From Pteria penguin (Eukaryota; Mollusca; Bivalvia; Pterioida; Pteriidae): 64,000 nucleotides of DNA. The position numbers and the translations under genes were made by a program. The stretch covers positions 57,537,739 through 57,601,738 of the forward strand of contig CM068584.1 in NCBI GenBank assembly GCA_035048485.1. Reading direction: 5' to 3'. Position 1 is the first letter of the stretch. Every line of letters starts with the position of its first letter. The notes beneath the pieces were generated by a model. The model saw nothing but the letters and a program-made list of their open reading frames with translations. It had not been told where the DNA came from and searched no databases. Below are positions 46,604 through 57,101 of the stretch, piece by piece.

Positions 46604-46706
46604 GGCTCTTTCCTGAGGAGGCCTCCACGTGGCAAGAGCTGGAAACGTTCTCGGTAACATGTATATAAATATCTATATACATTTTATCGAGACGGCCGAC
46701 ATCCTC
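46604..46706 (+). ncRNA. HDV-like self-cleaving ribozyme candidate C
   Basis: P1 GGCTCTT (46604-46610) with AAGAGCT (46634-46640), first pair G-U. P2 TGAGGA (46614-46619) with TCCTCA (46702-46707), perfect. P3 GCC/GGC with L3 TCCACGT. GG after P1 can make P1.1 with L3. P4 is a long hairpin around ATGTATATA/TATATACAT (about 46648-46693). J4/2 is GGCCGACA with a candidate catalytic C. Predicted cleavage is just 5' of G46604. This is the best-formed of the three. Confidence 0.82.
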
Positions 46707-46885
46707 AAAACACGGAAATATAATTCAGGTCATAAAGAAATAAATATACATATTAATATTAGATACAAAACGATATGTCGAAGACTATATCTTGGATACA
46801 ACCACCTCTTCTATCTAATTATAATTTTACGACATGATCTTCTTGTCACATTATATTATTATATATATTCAGTGGTTGTTTAGGG

Positions 46886-46935
46886 GGAAGCCGACTTGGT
46901 CTAGTGGTAGAGCTCTGGATTCGCAATCTGATGCA
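46886..46935 (+). mobile_element. partial tRNA-like SINE head
   Basis: GCCGACTTGGTCTAGTGGTA with box A-like TGGTCTAGTGG and an anticodon-arm-like GAGCTCTGGATTCGCAATC; no box B follows, so it is truncated. 46936-47396 has no gene; there is a C9-10 run near 47019. Confidence 0.5.
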
Positions 46936-47396
46936 AATACCCAAATTTCTGTATCATGCATCAGTCAAATACCGTCATGATATACGTGTAACAAACCGAT
47001 CTAGGAGGAGCGAAACCCCCCCCCCCCCGGGCAGCGACCCCAAATTTTACCAATAGGTCCTGTATTTTTGCCATTTTTGTCGAAATCTGACAGTTTAGGG
47101 ATTGTAAGCGAGCTTTTTTGGAAGTGCAGTAACATTCTCCAATTTTATAAAAACTAAACACATTTGGTTTTGGGAAATTTACATTTTTTCTTCGTGTTTT
47201 TCAAGTTTTGTAAAACAGACCATATTTTCTTTCTTCCTTTCTCAGCTTGTTCTTTCCCAGAAACTCCCGCCAGGTACGGGACATACTTTTTGCCCTCCTA
47301 ATCAACTAATCAAGGGTTGTTTTCCCAATAAACAATGGATTTCCTGCCTCCATCGGAAGTAAATGGCTTCTTCGTCTGACACCTGACCTGGGGAAC

Positions 47397-47930
47397 TTGA
47401 GAAAGGAAATGAATTCTCATTTACCTTCAGAATCTCGAAGAAGCAACATGTCAAATAATGCAAGAAAACGCTATCCTTCATTCAAGCTTGAATGCCTTGG
47501 AACATCCATTGATTCTAAACGAGTTCCCGACAAGATAAAGCAGATCAAGGACTCGTACCCTGAAAATGAAATGACGAATACGGACGTTATTGAGATGACC
47601 TTCAATTCCTTGTTTTCGCGGGAATCGTTTGTACCTTCAGAAACCATAGCATCCGAGACGAATCGAATGTACACATGTAACGACAGTTCCTTGCGGTATC
47701 TACTTTCGACCGTCGCAAAGCATGCCAAAGAATGTCACTTACTGTTACGTTTGGAACGCAAGGAATTGCTTTCTAACGGTGCCGTGGCAACGTGCAGCTT
47801 CTTGTGCACATTCGGGCATGTTATTCAGTGGACATCGCCTTCCTTATCACCTGATGGACAGTATAGAGCAAACGCGAGGCTTATGCACGCTTATTTGTGT
47901 TGTGGCATGTTGACGGAGCAGATCACTTAA
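47397..47930 (+). pseudogene. N-terminal third of the unassigned transposase-like protein
   Basis: Open for 177 codons: MSNNARKRYPSFKLECLGTS, YTCNDSSLRYLLSTVAKHAK, ECHLLLRLERKELLSNGAVA, CTFGHVIQWTSPSLSPDGQY and HAYLCCGMLTEQIT. The segment ending GML is where the frame at 26495 begins (GMLPIHYIRF), so the two loci hold complementary parts of one family protein. A Cys-rich patch (CSFLCTFGHV) may be a zinc site. Truncated after 47930. Confidence 0.58.
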
Positions 47931-48139
47931 ACTGATAACTATGCAGGTAAGTAGTCTGGAGCTTTTACGCGCTTGTATCTCACCCAAGCTGCTCGATTTT
48001 TACATGATATTCAAAAACTCGGGTAATACGCGGATGTAGGGGATTGACAGGGGTTAAAAGGCTGTTGTGCACTTAAAATAATGTAATCGAATTATAGAAT
48101 TTTAAAAAGGTCATATGATAATCATATAAAATCATGTAA

Positions 48140-48573
48140 AAAAGGCCCATTTCATCCATATTGAATATGTCGTGTGCTTCGTATCCCTCACAGAGAGACG
48201 GCAGACTGGAGACCCAGTCATTAACAGCTCCGTCATCAACGTCGCCCCTTTCTCCGCTCATCGTCCCAAAGACAATATTGTTTAGCTTTATGACACACGA
48301 TAATAATCCGTTTGATGCTTTGAATGTGTCCTCGGCAAATTTTAACGCCCTCTCTTTAAACATGGGTCCGGTCACATTCACTCTCCGAGTTGCCGCCTTC
48401 TGGAACCACTTCCACCATAAATCATTTACATCTTCATTTCGTGATTTATGTCTTTTTCCTTTCCCTTCACAGGACATATTATTTTCTATGTCCTCTAAAA
48501 TTTCCGCTTTTCGTTTTAATGTTTGGAGAACTTCCGCCCTGCCAACACCGAAGTGCATTTTAGCGCTCTTCAA
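48140..48573 (-). pseudogene. Tigger/pogo-type transposase, N-terminal fragment
   Basis: FGVGRAEVLQTLKRKAEILE, NDLWWKWFQKAATRRVNVTG, PMFKERALKFAEDTFKASNG, a damaged WLDRFK position, then NNIVFGTMSGERGDVD and AHDIFNMDEMGLFY. This is the CENP-B-like DNA-binding HTH region and the first catalytic Asp (DE-G-LFY) of Tigger transposases. It ends abruptly at about 48145. Confidence 0.75.
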
Positions 48574-49197
48574 GAGTTAAAGTTTTTTGTTTGCTGATTA
48601 TATTTCGAAGTGATTTGCCACAATAGTGATTATATGCCTGTATTGTGTATACCAGTGACGTAAATGAAATCAAACTCAACATAAAATGCATGGTGAATTG
48701 TATTTACGTGCCATCAGCTGTTTTCTTTGTAGGTATGTTCACGTGGCGAGAAAACGTGACTCGCAGTCAAAAAGCTTGTCAAATGACTTGTGGTCAAAAC
48801 CGCCGTTTGAACGAAGTTCGATCGCGAGTTTGGGGACGAAGATGGTGGCCGCTGGCCGCATTAGATAGGTGGCCGTTAAATTAGGTATCATTATGGCCGT
48901 TATGACAGGTTAGACTGTAAATATTATTTGATTTGATTTGGAAAAGACATAAGACATTCATCACATCCTATCACAGGTTAAGTCTGGTAGAATCAGCGAT
49001 GCCTACATAATGGCTGCCGATCGTATAAATAGATTACATGTGAAGTAATAAATACAATTTGCTATAACTCAGCCAAAAACCATCCAATATTATTGAAACT
49101 TGGAACATATTTGTGTTTTAATCTCGTTTTTAAGAAAATCAAATTTATTTTAAAAGTTCATTGATGTTTTCGGTGATTATTTGAGTGTTTTCGGTAA

Positions 49198-49521
49198 ATG
49201 GTTGGTGTTTTCGGTGTTTCCGGCAAGTCTATGCACCCGAAAGTTAGGCTGGAAATAGGAGGTTTTGAGTTTATAACAGGAGTTCCAACAAACGAGAAGG
49301 AAGACATATTTAAAAAGATGGTTACGGCACACGGCCCACTTCAATCTTATGTCAAAGACGGATTGAGGACCTATAGTATCAACAGGGATGGGAGAATGTT
49401 CGCATTCATCTTGGACTATCTAAGAATGGAAAAAGAGGTGAAAAGAATTTTACCTTGTGACTTAATGTTTCTAAGGAAGCTATACTTGGAGGCAGAGTTT
49501 ACGGCCTCAGTGGTTTGGTAG
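49198..49521 (+). CDS. KCTD-like BTB/T1 domain ORF
   Basis: 107 codons: VRLEIGGFEFITGVPT, YSINRDGRMFAFILDYLRME, LPCDLMFLRKLYLEAEF. This matches the T1/BTB fold of KCTD proteins (I-G-G, DRDG-x-x-F-x-x-ILDYLR, LREAEF), which act as tetramer or pentamer scaffolds, often as cullin-3 adaptors. The expected conserved Thr/Leu stretch after GVPT is altered. A stop precedes the ATG and no C-terminal domain follows, so it is a short, intronless, possibly retroposed copy. GTGTTTTCGGT words repeat just upstream. Confidence 0.6.
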   Translation: MVGVFGVSGKSMHPKVRLEIGGFEFITGVPTNEKEDIFKKMVTAHGPLQSYVKDGLRTYSINRDGRMFAFILDYLRMEKEVKRILPCDLMFLRKLYLEAEFTASVVW

Positions 49522-50925
49522 AAATTCTGCAGAAGAAATGCTTAGGATTCCTGAGAGGACAAGAACTGTGAATATTTAAAAAATGGAATTTAAATGATTG
49601 TTGTATTAACTTTTTCTATATTGACATAATTGACATTTTTAAATATGCATACATAACATCAGAACATATGTATAATAATTCATATAATTACATTATTAAT
49701 TTCTTTTTTACCTGTTTACCTGTTATAATAAGTTCATTCAGGACGAATGTTTTTCAAAGGAGGAGGGTAGTGTTATGAATTATTTCTTTTGCTTTTATTG
49801 TGTCCACTGTAACTTTTCTGCCATCTGTATTCAACTCGGTTAGCCGTCGGGATTAATTCAGATTCGGACCACACTTAAAAGTACATCACACGAACATATT
49901 TCACAATTCTTCATATTGTATATGTTTCTGCTTTCAATATATTTATCCGTTACATTTTCATTCACTGTGTATTGATGAAAGATATTATTTATTCACATTT
50001 CTGTTACGTATCTTTGTAATGTTTCACATACAAATCTCCGTACGGTTCTCATTATTTCGTGCATATTAATTAGTTTATAAACTTTGCATTTCTAGATATT
50101 TTCGGTTATTCTAGTTATGGCATCTTATTATTAAATTGTAACAATTTACAGCCAATGATGTCATATTCACTGTATTTACTGTGTAATACACCCGCAAACA
50201 ATGTTTAATTACACTTTTCATATCGCCACTTTAGCCCGTGTTTGTTCATTTTTTTCTTGGCGTATGACGTCATCACAAGAGGCCAAATCGCGCGTATAAC
50301 ACTTCATTCCGTATAAAAGCAGACGATTTTACAATTTTAATTCACTTCTATATAAGTATCCAACTAGCATGAATTCAGAATGGTAATTAATTTAAATTAT
50401 ATTTAATTATTACATCTATGGATAAAGTTTACCCACAGCTTTTAGGCCAAAAACTAAATTATTTATCTATCATGGAAATTCAATAGTTTTGGAAAAGTAG
50501 TGGCTGTGCGGGTAATCAAATTTCATTATTCATATCATCATTTCTTTGTATATGACATTTGTGTCAATATTAAAACATAAAATTTTATTCTTGACTTTAT
50601 TTTATTTCATACTATTAGCACTAGTATTAGTAATAACTTGTATCCAGTCCATGGTACCAGGAGACCCACATTAGTTGCGACTGATTCTGTGACGCAGCCG
50701 AATGCAACAGCTATATTTTAACAAATAAAATGCAATTATGTATTGATTATTCGTGTTTAGATGCTTAAATACATAAGGAAACCCAATTTTTATGTATTAA
50801 ATTACTGAAAGGATTTATAAAATTCAAATAAAATGTACTTTAAGGGTTAGGTACTAATATAATGTTCAGACCATTTCACTCCGCTAGGGTATTTAGAATT
50901 ACTGTCAAAATACAGCGGGAAAATA
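49522..50925. other. no gene recognised
   Basis: AT-rich without frames of note. 48574-49197 is likewise without a supported gene. Confidence 0.5.
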
Positions 50926-52140
50926 ATGTTCATAATTACATGTGCGCTGATGTTGTTTTTGACTGTTAGCCCTAGTGTTTCACGTTTTCCCTTGCAAGAA
51001 GTTTGCAATCTACAAACCTCTAAATGTACCTGGCTAGGAGAAGGGATTTATTACGGCTGTATTGACAGAGAGCGAGTTGTATTTCCGAGGTTCCAGGCCA
51101 GCAGCATACTGGACTTACCAGAGTGTACATTCATTAAAGAAGTTATAATATTGGACATGGAGGACAGAAATTGTGATGCTCTTGTCTCCAAAACTGAAAT
51201 TTTTCTTAGTGTCATCGGTGAAGTATGTGCAAGTATGGAATAAATTACAAGGGGTGGGGGACTCATTTATATTAATTTAGAAATTGTTCTTTTGTTCAAA
51301 ACATGTTGGTACATAATATTCTTAACAATTTATTTATCAGATTTATACATTTGAAATGAATCTCTTGCAGAATTCAGGGAGTGTAAGCACACCCTAAGAA
51401 AGATAATGGACATTACACAAACTCTGAGACATCCACTATCTCCTTTACTGTAAGTATTACTCAAAATATTTCATTAAATTGATGAAATCATTCAAACTAT
51501 TTGAAAGATACAAATCAGTAAAATGTATACCATTGCTATTATTTTTCAGCCATAGCTACTGTGAGATATTATTCAACACATAATAATATACGATTCATTC
51601 ACACATATAAACTATCTTTTAATGTTCAATGTTTATATAGATATTTAAATTCAGTTCCACTCTCTTTCATGCACAACTACTTCACCCTCAGTCGTAATTA
51701 TTAAAAACAGAAAGATTATGGTACAAGGCTGTAGCATAGCTAAAATGTAGTGCTATTTGACATTGATACATAAAAATTCCTTTTATTTGAAATTAAAATC
51801 CCATTTTAATAGAACTTTCACTCTCACTGTTGCACAGCCTAAAGACCTAACACCTGGAAGAGTTAATACCCCTCTACCCCCACTGCCAGCTGTAAGTATT
51901 TCAAGTTATTAAGATTATTAATTATCAATCAGCTGTAGTATATCTCCTGTGTAATGTTAGTCTACACATATATCAGTTTACTGAAACAAAGAAATATATA
52001 CTTTATATCTCTCATTCCTAGGACAAATACCTGGACTCGGAGATTTCAGCTGGTAGTAGTGGGCACAGCAGTGATGTGTTGCAAACCACACTACTCCAAA
52101 TATCCAACAATGATAAACAAGGATTTGAAATTCTGATAAG
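50926..52140 (+). CDS. multi-exon gene for a small secreted or membrane Cys protein
   Basis: First exon from ATG 50926: signal-like CALMLFLTVSPSVS, then VCNLQTSKCTWLGEGIYYGC, VVFPRF, SSILDLPEC, VIILDMEDRNCDALVSKTEI. It can end at ATCG|GTGAAG near 51215, or read to a stop at 51241. Candidate later exons: one ending TTACT|GTAAGT at about 51450; 51839-51892 (PKDLTPGRVNTPLPPLPA) with acceptor GCACAG and donor GTAAGT; and from 52021 (DKYLDSEISAGSSGHSSDVL). The 51839 and 52021 exons agree in phase; the join to exon 2 is uncertain. Paralogous to 7094-6822. Function unknown. Confidence 0.5.
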
Positions 52141-53151
52141 TAAATATTTATTTCCATATTTATATTCAGTTCAGTATTTTGCCTTTTTTCTTTTCGATTG
52201 TTTCAATAATGATACTTGTTCTGGATCGTCATTTGAATTAGAACCGCTGTATGATGAAGTTGCATTGTAATTTTTTCCATTTCAGTTCTTTTTGCTTTAG
52301 TTTCAACATCCTTATTTGGTATATTAAATATTGTATCAATATGAGAAAGAGAAAAAATTCTGTTAGCTTACAGTATGATATTAACCTGTAGATAGTATTT
52401 AGTTCATTTCCTGCTTTGCATTTGTATATATTGCTTGCTTTTTATCCTTTTTTATCCTACGTGCATTTATATACTGACTTACCTAGCTAGCTAGACTAAC
52501 TAAATTCTCTGATATTCTCAACTAAGTAATACAGTTAAACCAAGTAATTTGGAATCGTAATTTTTAAAAATTTCCATAATCTACTATAATATAATAATCA
52601 ATATTCATCTATTTCTGTATTTTCCAGTCCGTCATTTTCATTGACCCTTTAAGGGACTATTACATTTTTTAATGTCTTGTTATGTAAAAGGCTTAGAAAA
52701 GGAAAATGACTTTCACAAATTCCTCAGAGAAGGGATTTTTATTTGGAAGATATTGAATTGGATACTCATGCAGTTCTGTAATCATGTTTTTCTTTTTAGT
52801 GATTTATGTACTTTCATCTTCTTTACCTCCAGGTATATTAACTTTGGTTAGAATATGGATTTTGAATATTAATAGAATACTCAATGAAATTATACCCCAG
52901 TGACATACGCTTCGTTTGAATATTAGAAAAATAATAAAACTTTTTTAAAAGAGAAATTGAAATCTAATACAAAACCAACTCCACTGAGAAAATAATTAAG
53001 AATATGAAGAAGACCAAGAAGACATGGTTTTGATAATTATTAACTTTACTGGTACATGCTACAAACAATTGCACTAAAGTCCGTGTACTTTAAATAAACA
53101 CACATTTATCATTGTAACAAATTGTGTATTTTGTATCGAAGCTTTTCACTT

Positions 53152-53208
<57 letters not shown>

Positions 53209-53511
53209 TTGCATGGTGTGTAATTCACTTTTTATCTTTTCATTTCTTGAAATAATGGTGTATTTTGTGTTTCTTCGTGTGATTGTTTGTATATCACGAT
53301 AAACATTTGTTCTTTAATGTGTGTTATTCCTATTGATAGTAAACAAGGAGTTTTATACCATCATTAATTATCTCATAAAGTTAAGTGTGCTTAATATTGT
53401 GTCAGATGGTTGTATATTATAATTTAAGTTTGTTTTTTCATGTATATTAATACATTGTATATGTTTGTTCATGTTAACTGTTTTGTTACATCAATTTTGT
53501 ATTTCAGATTT
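52141..53511. other. no gene recognised; (TG)n microsatellite
   Basis: 53153-53205 is an uninterrupted TG run. The rest is AT-rich. Confidence 0.7.
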
Positions 53512-54492
53512 ATTAGGTTTCACAAGTTTCACTTGTGAAACCTTTTATTATTCTACTGTCTTTTCTTATTTATTATTAGGTTTCACAAGTTTCACTTGTG
53601 AAACCTTTTATTATTCTACTGTCTTTTCTTCTTCTTCTTATTATTATTATTCTTCATCCGTTTTTTTTTTATGTGACGGCTCAGAAATCACTCATTATTA
53701 AAGATATTACTATTCTGTTTTCAGTGTTCGATTCGAAATTAAATTTTCAAAATTTGATTTTCGTAATTTTCTAAATTACCGCTTATAAGCGCGCAGCGCC
53801 ACCTACGACGCCAAAATTTTGAATCGCTATATCTTCCTTATTATTTGTCCGATTGGAATGAAATTTTCAGCATTCGATTCAGAAAAGGAGATGCAAGATT
53901 TTATGTCACTGCGTCAATTTCGTAGCTCTACCCCGAAAAAGTTGACCTTGACCCGATTGTTTTCATTTCAAAAAAAATATTTCAATCTTAGATTTTAGAC
54001 AGTAGAATGAAAGATTTTAATGGTCTGATTTGGAATATGAAAAATTTTTGAAATCGGACCATAAATAAAGTCACAATGAGCGTGGGAAAATTCGCTATGA
54101 CGTCATCAAAGCTAATTAAATATTCATACGTTAATATCTCTCTTATTAAATGAGATATCGGCATGAAATTTTATATCTAAACATGTTTCCACATTCTTAA
54201 TCTACCTCTAGAATGAAAATGGCATGCTGCCAATATTTTTGAAATTATTGAAAATTTTCGAATCAAATCTTTGGCAAGGTCTAGCGACTTTATTTGCAGT
54301 CGGATTTTGATCGGGTTTCTTCCATTCGATAGAGCGTTCAAATACCTACCAGTAAAGTGTTCTCAGATTTTCGCTAACTCTTACGGTTCTCGAGTTATTT
54401 GCGTTTGAACACGACAACCCCCTTTAAAGTGATGTTTGTGACGTCATCAACACTCATTAATTATTCATGAAATGTTTTCGCCTATAGCTCGC

Positions 54493-55270
54493 TTATTGAG
54501 GAAGATAGAGGTGTGAAATTTGGTAGCATGATAGAGATTGAGAATATCTACCGACTGACAAGAGGAATTTGGCATGGAGCAAAATTCCTGAAAATGACGT
54601 CATACTTTGTAAATGACGTCATATCTCCATTATTTTTCATCGGATCGAGGCGGGGACGGTTGGAATCGATTCTGCGTGAAAAATTAAAATGGCAAATACC
54701 AGCAACAGAATTTCGATATCTCTTACCGTTTTCGAGATATTTGCGGTCAAATTTCACGGTTTCACCATTCCTGAAAACACACTTTTCAAATTCAGGAAGC
54801 TGTGTTTCGCTTATTGAGGAAGTTAGAGGTGTGAAATTTGGTAGCATGATAGAAAATGAGAATATCTACCGACTTACAAGAGGAATTTGGCATGGAGCCA
54901 AATTCCTGAAAATGACGTCATACTTTGTAAATGACGTCATATCTCCCTTATTTATCATCGGATCGAATCGGGGATGGTTGGAATCAACGTTGTTCCAACA
55001 GAATTTCGATATCTCTTACCGTTTTCGAGATATTTGCCGTCGAAATTCATGGTTTCACCATTCCTGAAAATACACTTTTCAACTTCAGGAAGCTGTGTTT
55101 CGCTTATTTATAAAGCTAGTGGTGTGAAATTTGGTAGCATGATACAGAATAAAAATATTTACCGACTGACAAGTGGGATTTGGCATGGTGCGAAATTCCT
55201 GAACATGACGTAATACTATTTAAATGACGTCATAGCTCCCTTACTTTTCATCCGATCGAATTGGGAATGG
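54493..55270 (+). repeat. ~320-bp minisatellite within the Helentron-like elements
   Basis: Units start at CTTATTGAGGAAG or CTTATTRATAAAGC (54493, 54808, 55104; also 57935, 58254, 58578, 58898, and 62034). Each holds TTTGGTAGCATGATAG, two TGACGTCA octamers about 20 bp apart, and TACCGTTTTCGAGATATTTG. Unit-internal frames are open across boundaries only because of the repetition. Confidence 0.9.
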
Positions 55271-56509
55271 TTGGAATCGATTCTTCGTGAAAAATAAAAT
55301 GTATATATTCACCTAAAGTTTTTTTTTTTCCATATCGCTTACCGTTTTTAAGATATTTGCGGTCAGATTTAACTTTTTCACAGTCCTTTCCGCATACCTT
55401 GGGGCCCCACAAAGGGATGTGGTCCCAAAATATTTCTTCCTCTTATTCCCCGGAGAAAAATCTTTCATTATTATTATTATTATTCTTCATCCGTTTTTTT
55501 TTATGTGACGGCTCAGAAATCACTCTTTATTAAAGATATTACTATTCTGTTTTCAGTGTTCGATTCGAAATTAAATTTTCAAAATTTGAATTTCGTAATT
55601 TTCTAAATTACCGCTTATAAGCGCGCAGCGCCACCTACGACGCCAAAATTTTGAATCGCTATATCTTCCTTATTATTTGTCCGATTGGAATGAAATTTTC
55701 ACAGTTCGATTAAGAAAACGATTTACAAGATTTTATGTCGCTGCGTCGATTTCGTACCTCTACACCCGAAATAGCTGACCTTGACCTTGACCTTGTCAGT
55801 TTCCTAAAATATTTCAAATTGAAAATTCCAGAATGTAGACGCCGAGATTTCATCGTCCTGATCTCAAATGTGAAAGAATTTTTAAGATTGGACCATAAAT
55901 AAAGTCACAATGAGCGTTTGAAAATTCGCTATGACGTCATCAAATCTAATTAAATATTCATACGTTAATATCTCTCTTACTAAATGAGATATCGATATGA
56001 AAATCAGTGTTTAAACTTGTTTCCTCATTCTTAATCTATCTTTAGAAGGATATTGGCATCATGCCAATATTTTTGAAATTATTGGAATTTTTCGAATCAA
56101 TAGTTTGGCTAGGTGCGGCGCCTTTATTTGTGGTCGGATTTTGATCGGGATTTTTCCATTCGCTAGAGCGTTCAAATACCTAACGGTAATGTGCTCTCAG
56201 ATTTTCGCTACCTCTTACCGTTTTCGAGTTATTGACGTTTGAACACGACAACCCTCCTTTAAAGCGATGTTTGTCACGTGACTTAAGCTCATTAATTATT
56301 CATGAAATGGTTTCCCCTATAGCTCGCTTATTGAGGAAGCTAAAGGTGTGAAATTTTGTAGCATGATAGGGAATAAGAATATCTACCAACTGACAAAAGG
56401 AATTTGGCAAGGTGCCAAATTCCTGAAAATGACGTCATACTTTTCTAAATGACGTCATACGAGACATTGTCAAGTCTTTCTTTTGTATATTGGGGAAAGC
56501 GGCATTACT

Positions 56510-56690
56510 AAAGGCCATCGCGAGGAGAATTGTTTATTCCAGCAGAGTGGCGATTCAAGGTCAAACATCTGTACACGCAAAATAACTTGCGTAAGTTCAT
56601 CGCGAGGAGAATTGTTTATTCCAGCAGAGAGGCGATTCAAGGTCAAACATCTGTACACGCGAAATACCTTGCGTAAGTTAATAAATAAAC
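56510..56690 (+). repeat. 82-bp direct duplication inside each Helentron-like copy
   Basis: CATCGCGAGGAGAATTGTTT recurs 82 bp later (56517/56599; 60357/60439; 63396/63478), each followed by CAAACATCTGTACACGCG and CTTGCGTAAGTT. It creates apparent 141- and 91-codon frames that have no supported protein. Confidence 0.88.
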
Positions 56691-57019
56691 AACATAAAGC
56701 GGGCAGTAAGGACTGAAGATCTAGGTTACACGTGCAGATTGTACTAAGTGTGATTGTCCTACATGTTTCTTGTTTCAAATATATGGTCAAGAGTAGTCGA
56801 TATTGTGCGATGTAGGCTTCAGTATAATGTGTATAATGTAAGTCGCCGTTACCTACAATTTCTGCAAGTAGATTGCGCAATGTGGATACCATCACTAAAG
56901 ATCAGATATCTGGATCGTGAAAAAGAATTTTGTATTAGAGTAGGAGATCTCAGCTTCGCTGCTTCGACTTTAACTTGTGAAACCTACTCGTTGCTTTAGC
57001 AACGAGCTCGTTTCTAGTT

Positions 57020-57070
57020 AGGTTTCACAAGTTTCACTTGTGAAACCTTTTATTATTCTACTGTCTTTTC

Positions 57071-57101
<31 letters not shown>

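Larger units (their letters stand above)
53515..57017 (+). mobile_element. Helentron-like non-autonomous element, tandem copy 1
   Basis: 5' end palindrome AGGTTTCACAAG-TTTCA-CTTGTGAAACCT (53515-53543), duplicated at 53578. 3' end: subterminal ACTTGTGAAACCT (56973-56985, inverse of the 5' end), a hairpin CTCGTTGC-TTTA-GCAACGAG (56987-57006), then CTAG at 57014-57017. Subterminal inverted repeats plus a 3' hairpin fit Helitron-like/Helentron elements. No Rep-helicase frame. Copies follow head to tail. Confidence 0.78.

Noticed and set aside
46595..46660. Hammerhead ribozyme, suggested by CTGAGGA and GAAAC in copy C
   Set aside because: The spacing between the two core strands and the lack of a closing UH site after the hairpin do not fit. 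The CTGAGGA word is not kept in copies A and B. The HDV-like fold explains all conserved parts.
54513..55067. 184- to 196-codon frames in the minisatellite
   Set aside because: Open in both directions because of repeat periodicity; no domain, and units differ by frame-breaking indels.
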